Source: Diabrotica undecimpunctata (taxonomy: Eukaryota > Arthropoda > Insecta > Coleoptera > Chrysomelidae). From it: a stretch of DNA of 64,000 bases. The DNA is taken from assembly GCF_040954645.1 (NCBI RefSeq), contig NC_092805.1, positions 19,556,741 to 19,620,740 on the forward strand. Reading direction: 5' to 3'. Each line of letters opens with the position of its first letter. The first letter of the stretch is position 1. The position numbers were made by a program, and so were the translations under genes. Positions 50,148-61,093 of the stretch are shown in pieces. The notes below the pieces were generated by a model. That model did no database searches and was not told the DNA's origin. It saw nothing but the letters and a program-made list of their open reading frames with translations.

Positions 50148-50687
50148 AGATTAACAAGTTAGTAATGAACTACGAAATGTATGCATGAGAAAAAATGTTC
50201 CGGAAGTCAAGAAAAATTCGAATTTGAGTATACAAAAATAAAAATATTAGTACCTAAGTAGATACTTACAAATCGTTAAGTTTAATCTACAGCTCCAATA
50301 TATCCAACAGTACTCTTATTAAACGTAATATCACACCTACAAAGCACTTTACAATTCATGTAAACTTGCCAAGTGATATATTTCTATTTAATATAATTAT
50401 TTGAAGGAATTTTATCGTGGTTTTTTCGTCAGAACTAACCTAACAGAGACGGATTTATTTTTTTATAGCAATAATTAAAACAGATACAATGTATTTTATG
50501 ATCAAATTAACAAATAATTGTAAAGATATTCTGTTATTACTTCTATACACACGCCAACATAATTTGATCAATATAAATTCCGCTAAGTTTATATTACGAT
50601 TAGAAGTAGTTTGAGGTAACCAGTAGATATCTGTCGTCAATTATCCGAAATCGGTGTAGATATGGTAATGAGGTGGTTTTGCATAAT
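50148..50687. other. No recognisable gene
   Basis: AT-rich spacer between the piggyBac element and the duplicated RTE segment. Absent from the second duplicate. Nothing coding supported. Confidence 0.5.
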
Positions 50688-51888
50688 AAAAATTCCAATT
50701 TTGTTTAAAATTATTTAATTTTAGCCAAAACAACTTTTACTGGGTGGAAAACTATACTAGGTAGCAAAAAATTTTATGACAATAATAGTGCGAGCTATAC
50801 AGGGTGAGTTAAAACTATTGGGATATAGAATTTTTCTTATATTAGACCCCTTCTAGAATTCTGCAACCAAAGGAAATTTTCTGTAATGAACACGCATTTC
50901 AAGCATCATCCGCGTAGACTCTATACCTGGAAATCACCTGGAGATAGAACAAGAAATCAAATAGACTTTATTCTGATCAGTTCTAGATGGAAGTCTTCAA
51001 TTACCAACGCAAAAACATTTCCAGGAGCAGAATGCGGAAGCGATCACCAGCTCTTGATGGCTGATTACAGAATCCGTTTCAAGAACATACGCAAAGCTTC
51101 TCCCCGTTCTTTTAGGCTAACGGACCCCGAATTAGCTACCTTTAAAGAGAGAATTGAACCAGCACTAACAAGAATAGAGAACAATCAGGCAGAACGAAGT
51201 GTGGATGAAGCCTGGACAGATATTAAAGAAACCATCGTAACAACAGTGAACCAATGTCGCCAACCATCTATAAATAATAGCATTAAACCGTGGATCAGCA
51301 GAAACACGTGGAAAGTGATTGAACAAAGAAAGCAACTTAAAGTTGGCCCCTGTGATCAACAGACATATAAAGCTCTCTCCAGAGATATTCAACGAAGATG
51401 CCGAAAAGACAAACAAGAATACATCTCTAAAATCTGTCAAGAAATAGAAAATCACGGATATCGAAATGAAACCACAGACCTCTTCCGGAAAGTGAAAATT
51501 CTTGAGAGAGAATTTAAACCCAAGAACTATGCAATAGAGGACAAACATGGTATTATCATAAGTGATATCGACAGAGTGTTGAAAACATGGAAAAACTATT
51601 GTTCAGAGCTCTACAGGGAAAAACACGTAAATCTAGGCCACACTTCAGCCCTCGAAAACATCGCATACAACCCTGAACCTGAAATTCTGCTGTCCGAGAT
51701 TGAAGAAGCTGTAACTCACCTCAAGAAGAATAAATCCCCTGGCTGCGATGATATCACGGGTGAGCTCCTTCAGAACATGGGAGACAAAGGATGTTACATA
51801 ATGTGGAAACTTTGTAATAAAATTTGGAGATGCGGAAAGTGGCCCAGAGAATGGCGCACATCTTTGTGCATACCTATCCATAAAAAAG
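50688..51888 (+). repeat. Duplicated segment Y, copy 1
   Basis: 1201 bases with an equal-length counterpart at 53137-54337; I saw no difference in the stretches compared. It contains the 5' part of an RTE. Confidence 0.95.
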
Positions 51889-51902
51889 AGAAATTCAATT
51901 AA
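50886..51902 (+). pseudogene. RTE endonuclease/RT N-terminal part, truncated by duplication junction
   Basis: It encodes the end of the APE-type endonuclease (MNTHFKHHPRRLYTWKSPGD, RNQIDFILISSRWKSS, CGSDHQLLMADYRIR), the linker, and the first RT block (HLKKNKSPGCDDITGELLQN, WRTSLCIPIHKK). At 51888 the RT frame is cut and replaced by segment X sequence; the last residues EKFN come from the junction. It equals the start of the 53335-55671 frame. Confidence 0.92.
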
Positions 51903-53137
51903 GAGATCATGCACTGATTTGTTGAATGAGGCAATTAAACACGATCTATTAACTGGACCCGCAATGTGTAGTTCGTACAATTTGGATCTTTGAATGATCC
52001 CATGTGTTCGGTACATTTGAAAAATATGTGGTTTAAGTCTGTCACTAAAGTGTTGCAACACTCCCAAAAGGGGCTTTGACCATCCTATTTTAAATAGACG
52101 AGCTGGGAAGCAACTATGATAAAAGTTTCGTAGTGATATCATAAATAGAATAATTTTGCCTCAACTTTAAAGCCACATCTAAGACATCCATGAGTATTTA
52201 ACACATTAAGTGCCAAACTATATTTTGCGATTGGGTCCGTGGCGCCGTAAAAATTTTATGGCTGAATAGTATTTAGATCATATCTCTAGGAACATGTTTA
52301 TAGAAAAAAAATAAAAATCATTAAGATTAAGCCAATTAAAAGTGTGAATAAAATATATTATACACGCGGCGCCTGATTAAAATATATAAGACTACGCCCG
52401 TGTATAGGTATTATACATACCACAGCTGGACGGTCAAACTTGCACAGACTTGCACTTTTTATGGTCATTTATATTTTATTTTACAGGGCACAGCATATTG
52501 TTGTATTATAGTTTGGGTTCTACGTTTGTTCTGAACAGTGTGTTCTTGAGCGAGAAATAGCAGTATTTGTTAAAAAAAGATGTCTTACAAACGTGAGAAA
52601 GCAGAAAGGCAAAGACTGGAACTACTGATGGAGGAATGTTTACCAGAGATAAACAATATGGACATGAGTAATGAAGAATTAGTTGATTCTGAATCAGATA
52701 CGAGCGGTATAGAGCCATTTCCTGCCGATTCTGATGATGATCCCGATTATACCGAAAATGAAAACATTGAAAATTCCGATTCACAATCAGAGGAAGAAGT
52801 TCTTCAAGTGAAAAGACGAAAAGTTGCATCAACTACAAATCATGCATGTTCCTCGAATTCAGATATCAATGTTCCTGAAAATGTACCACAAGTGTGAGGA
52901 CCAATCATTAAAAATTTTAAAAATTTAGTTTTCAATAAACCTGTAGGAGTTCATGATGAAATAACCATTCAAATTCAAGGTAAAACTGAATTAGACTCAT
53001 TTCAACAATTTGTAACTGATGAGATATTTGAACTAATGGTTTTGCAGACAAATATTTATGCTGATCAAAAAATTGTAGAAAAAATTACGAACGAAACCAT
53101 TGGTCCACAATCAAGAATAAATGAATGGACTCCAACA
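51888..53137 (+). repeat. Duplicated segment X, copy 2 (truncated piggyBac)
   Basis: Counterpart of 47208-48449. The TTAA end (52199-52202) and the N-terminal piggyBac frame (52580-52897) are present, but the element stops at WTPT (53137), where it joins segment Y. Amino-acid changes from copy 1 include Asp to Asn and Val to Ile. Confidence 0.95.
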
Positions 53138-53334
53138 AAAATTCCAATTTTGTTTAAAATTATTTAATTTTAGCCAAAACAACTTTTACTGGGTGGAAAA
53201 CTATACTAGGTAGCAAAAAATTTTATGACAATAATAGTGCGAGCTATACAGGGTGAGTTAAAACTATTGGGATATAGAATTTTTCTTATATTAGACCCCT
53301 TCTAGAATTCTGCAACCAAAGGAAATTTTCTGTA

Positions 53335-55671
53335 ATGAACACGCATTTCAAGCATCATCCGCGTAGACTCTATACCTGGAAATCACCTGGAGATAGAACA
53401 AGAAATCAAATAGACTTTATTCTGATCAGTTCTAGATGGAAGTCTTCAATTACCAACGCAAAAACATTTCCAGGAGCAGAATGCGGAAGCGATCACCAGC
53501 TCTTGATGGCTGATTACAGAATCCGTTTCAAGAACATACGCAAAGCTTCTCCCCGTTCTTTTAGGCTAACGGACCCCGAATTAGCTACCTTTAAAGAGAG
53601 AATTGAACCAGCACTAACAAGAATAGAGAACAATCAGGCAGAACGAAGTGTGGATGAAGCCTGGACAGATATTAAAGAAACCATCGTAACAACAGTGAAC
53701 CAATGTCGCCAACCATCTATAAATAATAGCATTAAACCGTGGATCAGCAGAAACACGTGGAAAGTGATTGAACAAAGAAAGCAACTTAAAGTTGGCCCCT
53801 GTGATCAACAGACATATAAAGCTCTCTCCAGAGATATTCAACGAAGATGCCGAAAAGACAAACAAGAATACATCTCTAAAATCTGTCAAGAAATAGAAAA
53901 TCACGGATATCGAAATGAAACCACAGACCTCTTCCGGAAAGTGAAAATTCTTGAGAGAGAATTTAAACCCAAGAACTATGCAATAGAGGACAAACATGGT
54001 ATTATCATAAGTGATATCGACAGAGTGTTGAAAACATGGAAAAACTATTGTTCAGAGCTCTACAGGGAAAAACACGTAAATCTAGGCCACACTTCAGCCC
54101 TCGAAAACATCGCATACAACCCTGAACCTGAAATTCTGCTGTCCGAGATTGAAGAAGCTGTAACTCACCTCAAGAAGAATAAATCCCCTGGCTGCGATGA
54201 TATCACGGGTGAGCTCCTTCAGAACATGGGAGACAAAGGATGTTACATAATGTGGAAACTTTGTAATAAAATTTGGAGATGCGGAAAGTGGCCCAGAGAA
54301 TGGCGCACATCTTTGTGCATACCTATCCATAAAAAAGGATCAACTACAAAGTGTAGTAATTATCGTACCATCTCACTGATTTCCCATCCAAGCAAAATAT
54401 TACTAAGAATCATTAAACGCCGTTTGCAACAATACTTAGACAAACAAATTCCCCAAGAACAAGCAGGCTTTGTCAAAGGGAAGGGTACGAGAGAGCAAAT
54501 CCTTAATATGCGGCAGCTCATAGAAAAGGCCCGCGAATTTAAAATTCCAATAATAATCTGTTTTCTAGACTACCAAAAGGCATTTGATTGTGTGAAGTGG
54601 GAAGTTCTCTGGACAGTTCTTCATGAGATGGGAGTTCCAGATCATTTGGCAATATTAATTAAAAACTTATACGAAGATAACTCAGTTAAAATAAGAATTG
54701 AAAACCAGCAATCTAATACCTTCAAAACCAGCAGAGGTGTACGACAAGGGTGCATACTATCTCCAGACCTGTTCAATTTATATGGAGAATACATAATGAG
54801 GAACGCACTCGATGGATGGAGAGGCGGCATCTCCATTGCAGGAAAAAAGATCTCAAACTTAAGATTCGCAGACGATACAACACTGATAGCAACATCTGAA
54901 GAGGAGATGTCGAGACTGATAAAGAGAGTAGAAACCGAAAGCAACAAGTGTGGGCTCAAGATTAATAATCAGAAAACAAAAATCATGATTGTGGACCACG
55001 CGAATATCCTCCAAACAACAGGCGCCCTAAATCAATTCGAGAAAGTAGACAAGTTCACGTATATAGGATCTTCCTTAAGCAATGCAGCCTCCTCCCATAC
55101 GGAAATTCGCAGAAGAATAGGGATGGCCAAGAACGCGATGAGTCGACTGTCAAAACTATGGAAGGACCGCTCTTTATCCAAAAAACTCAAAATGAGACTG
55201 GTACGGACACTCATTTTTTCAATCTTCAGTTACGGTGCCGAAACATGGACAATAAAATCAGAGGATAGGAAAAGGATTGACGCATTCGAAATGTGGTGCT
55301 GGAGACAAATGCTACGCGTCTCGTGGACGGAGCACAGATCCAAACAGTCGATTCTCGAAGAGCTAAACATTCAGACCAGACTCTTCTCTCAGTGTCTTGC
55401 AAATGTTTTAAAGTTTTATGGCCACATTGCGAGAAGAGACAATGACAACTTAGAAAGACTAATTGTGTGTGGAAACGTAGAAGGACGTAGAGGCAGAGGA
55501 CGCTCACCTATCCGATGGTCAGATCAAGTACAGAAAGCCACTGGAGAGACGTTTTCCGAGTCCATGAGAGCAGCCCAAAATCGCAAGAGATGGAGAGAAT
55601 TGACGGGCCCGCATTGTAGGAAATCACGATCCTCAGCAATGAGGAAACGACAAGAGAGAGAGACCCCTTGA
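53335..55671 (+). CDS. RTE-like retrotransposon polyprotein, 778 aa open frame
   Basis: The longest open frame in the window. The frame is open a little upstream too (PLLEFCNQRKFSV before the Met), matching the APE endonuclease, which is 5'-truncated. Domains: endonuclease end with CGSDHQLL (about residue 50), linker to 270, RT from NKSPGCDDITGELLQ, TKCSNYRTISLISHPSKILL, QAGFVKGKGTREQILN, FLDYQKAFDCVKWEVL, SRGVRQGCILSPDLFNLYGE, catalytic LRFADDTTLIA (about 54857-54890), thumb KFTYIGSSLSNAAS, FSYGAETWTIKSEDRKRIDA, and the C-terminal KFYGHIARRDNDNLERLIVC and GRGRSPIRWSDQVQKATGE. The downstream end lacks an obvious microsatellite tail. Uninterrupted, hence young; it could supply RT protein but not a complete endonuclease. 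Confidence 0.93.
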   Translation: MNTHFKHHPRRLYTWKSPGDRTRNQIDFILISSRWKSSITNAKTFPGAECGSDHQLLMADYRIRFKNIRKASPRSFRLTDPELATFKERIEPALTRIENNQAERSVDEAWTDIKETIVTTVNQCRQPSINNSIKPWISRNTWKVIEQRKQLKVGPCDQQTYKALSRDIQRRCRKDKQEYISKICQEIENHGYRNETTDLFRKVKILEREFKPKNYAIEDKHGIIISDIDRVLKTWKNYCSELYREKHVNLGHTSALENIAYNPEPEILLSEIEEAVTHLKKNKSPGCDDITGELLQNMGDKGCYIMWKLCNKIWRCGKWPREWRTSLCIPIHKKGSTTKCSNYRTISLISHPSKILLRIIKRRLQQYLDKQIPQEQAGFVKGKGTREQILNMRQLIEKAREFKIPIIICFLDYQKAFDCVKWEVLWTVLHEMGVPDHLAILIKNLYEDNSVKIRIENQQSNTFKTSRGVRQGCILSPDLFNLYGEYIMRNALDGWRGGISIAGKKISNLRFADDTTLIATSEEEMSRLIKRVETESNKCGLKINNQKTKIMIVDHANILQTTGALNQFEKVDKFTYIGSSLSNAASSHTEIRRRIGMAKNAMSRLSKLWKDRSLSKKLKMRLVRTLIFSIFSYGAETWTIKSEDRKRIDAFEMWCWRQMLRVSWTEHRSKQSILEELNIQTRLFSQCLANVLKFYGHIARRDNDNLERLIVCGNVEGRRGRGRSPIRWSDQVQKATGETFSESMRAAQNRKRWRELTGPHCRKSRSSAMRKRQERETP

Positions 55672-55699
55672 CCAGTTCTTCACCGATTTTGAACTTTTA

Positions 55700-56130
55700 T
55701 CCGTAGCTCTGATGTTGACTGCCAAAATTGTCTCATCAACTTTTAAAGCGTCTGTTGGCATGGTATATTGCCTGTTGGTATCTAAGCCCTTACTATTCAG
55801 GCTATTATTTCTATGTCCATTCTCGTGACATGCTCATTTCAGTATTGTATTCTATGTCTTACCCAACGTACTATGTCTTGCAGGTATAGCGTTCTCATTT
55901 CTGATATTCGCAATACTTCCTTGGTTTCCACTGTTTCGCCTCTTGATTCTAAGGACTAAGTTATTATGGGACTTATACACGATTTATATATACGTCAGTC
56001 TCATATCTTCATCACTCTCTACATTCTCTAGATTACATCACTCAGTCATCGTGACACCAAAACCGCTTTTTTTGCCCGCTTTCGGATGCTGTCTTTCAGA
56101 TTTCCATAGCTAGATAGTTAGAGTCATATA
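55700..56130 (-). mobile_element. RTE-like 3' region, decayed
   Basis: The minus strand reads VETKEVLRISEMRTLYLQDI, VRWVRHRIQY, NEHVTRMDIEIIA: the W--HV-RM C-terminal block of an RTE polyprotein, with stops. It is placed tail-to-tail with the previous element. Confidence 0.6.
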
Positions 56131-56295
56131 GACGGAGCTGTAATTTAAAAAAAACTCGAACCAAAAACCTACTGTCAGGAACCAAGTATCAAGACTTTCA
56201 GGAATATACTACCAAGAACTTGTTTTCCAAAACTAGAAGTCGACGGGGGGTGAGTCGACGTCTCATCGTAGTAATATGAACTTATCCAAACATTA
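56131..56295. other. No recognisable gene
   Basis: Short spacer; nothing supported. Confidence 0.4.
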
Positions 56296-56620
56296 TTGCA
56301 CTATGCTATTACATCAAAACTCTTGCAGAACAGAAGCGTTCACTCTGAAAGTCCAATCTGTAAAAAAATAGAGGCATTCGAAATTTCGTATTCTAAAAAT
56401 TCCTTGGACTGCATAAGTCTCAAAAGAAGAAGTATTAAGACGAGTGGGACGTGGCAGAAAGTTTATGAACACAATAAAAATAAAAAAATATCGTACCTGG
56501 GCCACATACCTCAAAACGATAAATACTCTCTTTTGCACTTCATTATGCCAGGAAGAGTAGAGGGAAGAAAACGCTTGGGAAGAAAGATGAAATTTTGACT
56601 GAGAAATATGACTAAGAATA
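56296..56620 (+). mobile_element. RTE-like C-terminal fragment, decayed
   Basis: The plus strand contains CKKIEAFEIS, KKISYLGHIPQNDKYSLLHF and IMPGRVEGRKRLGRKMKF, the YLGH and RK/GRR C-terminal blocks of the 18 kb subfamily, with substitutions and no terminal tail. Confidence 0.7.
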
Positions 56621-57055
56621 AAAAGTGATTTAGATCATATATTTTTTGGTTGTTCTAAAAATACAGTCTACTCATCCAAACTTATAAATGATTTACTAAA
56701 ATATAAAATAGCAGCTCCTTGGAACATACTATATTTATTATCACTTGGCTCGTAGATGTTTACAACTCTTTAATTAAATTTTTAAAAGACAGCAAATTAT
56801 CATTATAATCCTCTAAAAATTATTTAGTTAATCTTGTTACTTAAACTATTTGTATAACTTCCTTCTCTCCGTGACCTAGTGTTGTTGTGTCTTATATAAA
56901 TCAATGCCTTAATAGGTCCCTAGGCGAGAAAACTGTGTCTCTGTTCTTCTAATATCGATGTAACTTGGCTGTATGCCAATAAGTCTAAGCCAAAAAAAAA
57001 ATGACCATTTTGCATCATCTGGGTTGCTTGGTACTACCAGTTATTTAGTCCTAGC
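56621..57055. other. No recognisable gene
   Basis: AT-rich; a Penelope- or LTR-like origin cannot be argued. Nothing supported. Confidence 0.4.
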
Positions 57056-57059
57056 TATT

Positions 57060-57715
57060 GATCCAGGTTGTACTGGGGACAAACAGCAAAAATCAAAGTT
57101 GATAATGAGTTAACCGAAGAAATTGAGATTCGTCGAGGTGTGCGTCAGGGTTGTGTGCTTTCTCCACTATTATTCAATATATATAGCGAAACAATATGTC
57201 AGAAAGCGCTCCTAGAGCAAAACATTGGTATGAACATTAACGGAGAGTTAATTAACAATATACGATACGCTGATGACACGCTAATAGTAACAGACAACCT
57301 AGCAAATTTACAGTTTTTGATGGAAAACATAAACACCCATACCAAAAAGTATGGTCTAAAACTGAACATCAAAAAGACTAAATTCATGATTGTAACAGAG
57401 AAGCTATACATCAATGTGAATTTAACCATAAATAATCAGCCAGTTGAAAGAGTTACGTCCTACAAATATTTAGTGGTTTGCTTCACTGATACTAATGACC
57501 AGACAAGAGAAATCAAGAGGCAAATAGAGATAGCGAGACAATCGTTTGTCAAAATGAAAAAGTTCGTATGCAGCCGGGACATAAATATAAACTTAAGAAC
57601 GAGAATGTTGTGCAGTTCAATACAGCTGTTCAGAGCTGCAGCCAACAAAGTAAAGATTGCTGTGATGGTAGCCAACCTCCGATAGGAGACGGTACTGCAA
57701 GAAGAAGCTATTGAT
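57060..57715 (+). mobile_element. RTE-like retrotransposon with internal deletion
   Basis: An open frame encodes [20 protein letters not shown], catalytic [60 protein letters not shown], then jumps from NLRTRML directly to SSIQLFRAAANKVKIAVMVA, the extreme C-terminus. A thumb/finger segment of roughly 150 residues is thus deleted in frame. A GCAAGAAGAAGC tail follows. It is a relative of the 18 kb copy. Confidence 0.85.
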
Positions 57716-57779
57716 ATCTTCATGAAGTGGTTCTTCATTACTGTATTAAATGTCTGTGGCATACGCTGTGTGTTATTTT

Positions 57780-58650
57780 CATAATCGGAGATAAATATTG
57801 CGTTGTTTGCATAGCAGATGATTTTTATTTAATTTTTCTCCAATCTTATCTCCGTGTCCTGTACTGTGTCTCTTCTATGATTTTGTCTATTATTAAGAAG
57901 TAATGAACTTAAGCTATCAGCCTGATGAATTCCGAAGTTGATTTCTACTTCCAATTTTAGTTCATTCACATCTTTTATTCCGATTTTGTTTGTTATTTTG
58001 ATTATTTTGGGCTGAATTTTCTCTTTTTGAATCTTACACATCTTCTAACCTGATACAATCGAAGCCTCTAGTGAATGCAGGTTTATTATATTCCAATTGT
58101 TTTTCGGCAATTTACTTGTCTAGCTATGAATATTGCATCTATTGTCGATCTATTTTGTCGCGAGCCTTATTATTCTTCACTAATTTATTCTAGTTATTAT
58201 TAGTTATTATTAGTCTTTTTAAAAGTTCGAGATTTTAGCAAGATAATAGTACGGTACTTGGTAAGATGTTTTTGGTTTTCTCTCTTGTTTATTGGTACTG
58301 TTATACTCGACGTTTTCATGTCTAGTTCACACTGGCTTCTCTGTGTTTTCGATTAGCGTTTGTCCTCCATACTTTAAGAGTTCATTCGATATTCCATCGA
58401 GTCCAGGAGCTTTTTTGCTTTGAATTTATATATATTATTCCTTATTTTCGATTCTATATTTGATTTACGTTCATTTTCTGTTTCATATTCCTCAAATATA
58501 ATAGTATCTCCCTTGTACAGTTCTTATATATATTCGGTCCATTGTTCTGTTTCTATTTTACTTAAAGTTCCTTATTCGCTTATGGGTGTTTTTTCTACCT
58601 TTTAGCAATTTCCGAACTTTTCTTTGTGTTCCATGTACATCTAGTTCCAT
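57780..58650 (-). mobile_element. RTE-like RT region, heavily decayed
   Basis: Minus-strand fragments KAPGLDGISNELLKYGGQ-like (58415-58360), EYNKPAFT-type palm (about 58090), and KLEVEINFGIHQADSLSSLL (57960-57890, resembling the GIRQGDSLSPLLF block), with many stops. A further RTE subfamily. Confidence 0.55.
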
Positions 58651-58807
58651 TTCTTTGGTAAAACGTGTTCAATTTTTTTTTTATATTTCCTATCTTAGAA
58701 TTTATGTATAATATAACTTATAATATTTTTAATCAGTGAACTTTTATTTACCACTCGTTGCCGGCTGTAGCTGACAATTCATGAGAAAAATTTTAGTACC
58801 AAGTAAT

Positions 58808-58934
58808 AGTATATTACTTGAGGCGGAGAAGCATGACTTTTCTTGACGCGCCCGATATTACGCGCCGAACGAAGTGAGGCGCGTAATAGAGGGCAAGTCA
58901 AGAAAAGTCGCTTCTTTGCCGAATAAAGTATACT
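58808..58934. repeat. Near-palindrome, 58-bp arms
   Basis: The left arm 58808-58866 and right arm 58878-58934 are reverse complements with few mismatches. Shared inner text is TATTACGCGCC, TTTTCTTGAC and GAAGC. The loop is GAACGAAGTGA. It is GC-rich relative to surroundings and would form a very stable hairpin. It directly abuts the TIR unit at 58935. Confidence 0.88.
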
Positions 58935-59618
58935 ATTTTTTCTTCAAACGTAGCAATTTTCAACCATAAATAGAACAATTCATACGCTATTTTTACTCGA
59001 AATTAACTGTGACAACTATCAAAGTCGTCTAGATGTTAGAAATTAAAATAATTAAGTCGTCGGTGGGATTTGCGTCTCCCTGGTTACAGTTGTTTGCAAT
59101 TATTAAAGACAGCTTATTGTTATTGCAACCGCAAGCGCAAATTTAGTGCGAAAATAGAAAACCTAAACGAAATTGAGTCCGCGGCTAATGATGCAGTAGC
59201 ACGTTTGGGGCCCTCCAAGTCCGATAAGAACGATAATGCTCAAAAAATTTTAAACCCTCATGATTCGCCAACATCGGAAATGATTGCTGAAAGTTGTTCT
59301 CGACCATCAGTATCATCAACAATTACCAATGCGTATCAAGAGTCGGGAACATTTTTGCACGGTTTCAATTTTGAAAATGCCTCATTAACTAATAATTGTA
59401 CTTTTAATATTACTATAAATAAAAATGATGTTTAATTGTTGTTAATGACATTTGTATTGTTGCTTTGTGACATGTTTCATATTGTTGCCATGACAACATT
59501 TTTCCCTCGCCGTAAAGAAATGGGAAAAAAAAACTGCTGCCGGCGGAGACATCAAACTTTGACAGGATCAAGTTAGATAAGTAATGTCATCATTATTTGA
59601 CGTTTGAAGAAAAAAAAA
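58935..59618 (+). mobile_element. Small TIR unit carrying a short ORF
   Basis: ATTTTTTCTTCAAACGT at 58935-58951 is inverted at 59600-59618 (ACGTTTGAAGAAAAAA). Between them is one open frame (59070-59435). Whether the palindrome at 58808-58934 belongs to the same element is unknown. Superfamily not assigned. Confidence 0.55.
59070..59435 (+). CDS. Small protein, element-encoded, unknown
   Basis: A 121-codon frame. The first 15-20 residues may be non-coding. From RKRKFSAKIENLNEIESAAN it is polar, with a Ser/Thr/Asn-rich middle (SPTSEMIAESCSRPSVSSTI) and ends FNFENASLTNNCTFNITINK then NDV. The final NCTFNITIN pattern reminds me of C-termini of some tyrosine-recombinase (Crypton-like) transposon proteins, but I cannot support that. 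No catalytic domain is present; it may be the last exon of a larger gene or a non-autonomous derivative. Confidence 0.4.
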   Translation: MRLPGYSCLQLLKTAYCYCNRKRKFSAKIENLNEIESAANDAVARLGPSKSDKNDNAQKILNPHDSPTSEMIAESCSRPSVSSTITNAYQESGTFLHGFNFENASLTNNCTFNITINKNDV

Positions 59619-59724
59619 TATTTTACTTAATTGTAGCCTAATATGCCTAATTATAGAAATAACTATTCTTAAATTATATTATGTTATTTGTTAAATTATT
59701 TAATTTAAATAAAATGCTGTTTAT

Positions 59725-60185
59725 ACTTCTTCTTTAGGTTCTTTCTTCATTACGGAAGGGTCGTTATAACAACAGCAAATTGCTCTCTATCTTGAGCTGT
59801 TCTTAGTATCGAATGTATGTCCATGCCTGTCCAGTGTCTTACATTCTCCAGCTAGGAGCATTTTCTTCTTCCTGGACCTTTTTTCCTTCTATTTTCTCTT
59901 TTATGATGAGTCGTAGAAGGTTATATTTTTCTCTTCTGTAAATATGTTCTAGATAACTCGTTTTTCTGTTTTTTACAATATTTAGGAGTTCCCTCTCAGT
60001 CCTCATTCTTCCCAGCACCTCGTTGTTGGTCACGTGCTCTGTCCACCAAATCTTCAGCATCCTTCGAAAAACACACATTACTAAGGCTTCTATACGCCTC
60101 ATACTTGTAATTCCAAGAGTCTGTCTATGTTTCCACTCCGTATAGCAATAAGGAATAAATGAATGTTTTAACAAATTGATATCGC
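59725..60185 (-). mobile_element. RTE-like 3' end, decayed
   Basis: The minus strand reads [60 protein letters not shown] and RLIIKEKIEGKK, then degraded text to an AAGAAGAAG tail (plus-strand CTTCTTCTTT near 59727). 18 kb subfamily. Confidence 0.8.
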
Positions 60186-61010
60186 ATATCCAATGATAAG
60201 ATAGAGTTTATTAGGAATGTTTAATACATTTATTAATGTTTACACTTACATTGAGTTATTGCATTTAAATTACTTAACTTTAGTTTATACTTATTTATCC
60301 TTGGTTTGTTCTTGATCTTGTAGCTATAGGATAGGTGGTTTTAAATTAATTGTCTTTATAATACCTAGTTTAAACTGACAGTACTTGATTTTTCAGTATT
60401 TATATTTTAATAACTTTCTTTTATTTTAATAGTTTTGTACACTTGATTTTACTGTCATAGAGTATGTGGGTTTAAATTATTTTTGGTTTAAGTTTAAGAC
60501 CCCTTAATATTGTACCCTTCTTTGCACCCGTAGGGTATTTGGGTTTTAATAACTTCTCAGTGATTTAATATATCGCTTAAAATAATTATTGAAAAAATGA
60601 TTCCCTTACATGAGGCACAAATCCCCTTGACAACTGGATTGGATTCGCCACTATACAGTACCGCCTACTTTTCCACGTTTTTTTACTTTGTGGTAATTTG
60701 AGCCAAAGTTTACTAAGCACTAGTTTCTGGTCTGATTCTATTTTAGGCGATGTTTAAGCTCTTACATCTAGTATTTGGTTTGGTGTTATTTCTTTCCCTG
60801 CAATACTATTGGGTAGAAAAAACAGCTCAGCAGCAGTGCTGCCGGTCCCAAGCTTGGATGAAGGAGAAGGGTTCGAGGAGGAGGCCAGCGATCTGCTCTG
60901 GGTAAAAAAAGATAATGCTGAAATGGTCATTTCTGTAACATTAAGACTATCGCTTAATAAATAAAAAACTATATTTTTTCTCTGTTTAATATTTTCTGGT
61001 GTAGAAAAAA
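60186..61010. other. No recognisable gene
   Basis: AT-rich. The GC-richer text near 60815-60910 (GCCGGTCCCAAGCTTGGATG) resembles leader sequence found upstream of some LINE endonucleases, but this is a recollection without alignment. Otherwise nothing supported. Confidence 0.35.
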
Positions 61011-61016
61011 AACGAG

Positions 61017-61022
61017 TTTATT
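61017..61022 (-). terminator. Possible polyadenylation signal of transporter copy 2
   Basis: TTTATT reads AATAAA on the minus strand, about 72 bases after the stop at 61094. Confidence 0.35.
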
Positions 61023-61074
61023 AATATATAATTAGTACAAATAGAATTTCATGTTGTATTAAAAATGAACATAA

Positions 61075-61091
61075 GTGTGTGTGTGTGTGTG
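61075..61091. repeat. Short (GT)n run
   Basis: Eight GT units just downstream of the second transporter's stop codon. Confidence 0.8.
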
Positions 61092-61093
61092 GT

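Noticed and set aside
53614..54959. Minus-strand frames inside the 53335-55671 RTE (and the equal ones at 51165-52142)
   Set aside because: They are antisense to the polyprotein and repeat exactly with the duplication; no independent motif.
59070..59435. Conserved host microprotein
   Set aside because: It lies within an inverted-repeat-bounded unit and has no splice context or family match that I recognise; kept only as an element-encoded unknown.
60815..60910. LINE 5' leader (GCCGGTCCCAAGC text)
   Set aside because: Only a recollected similarity; no coding endonuclease follows, so not called as a feature of its own.
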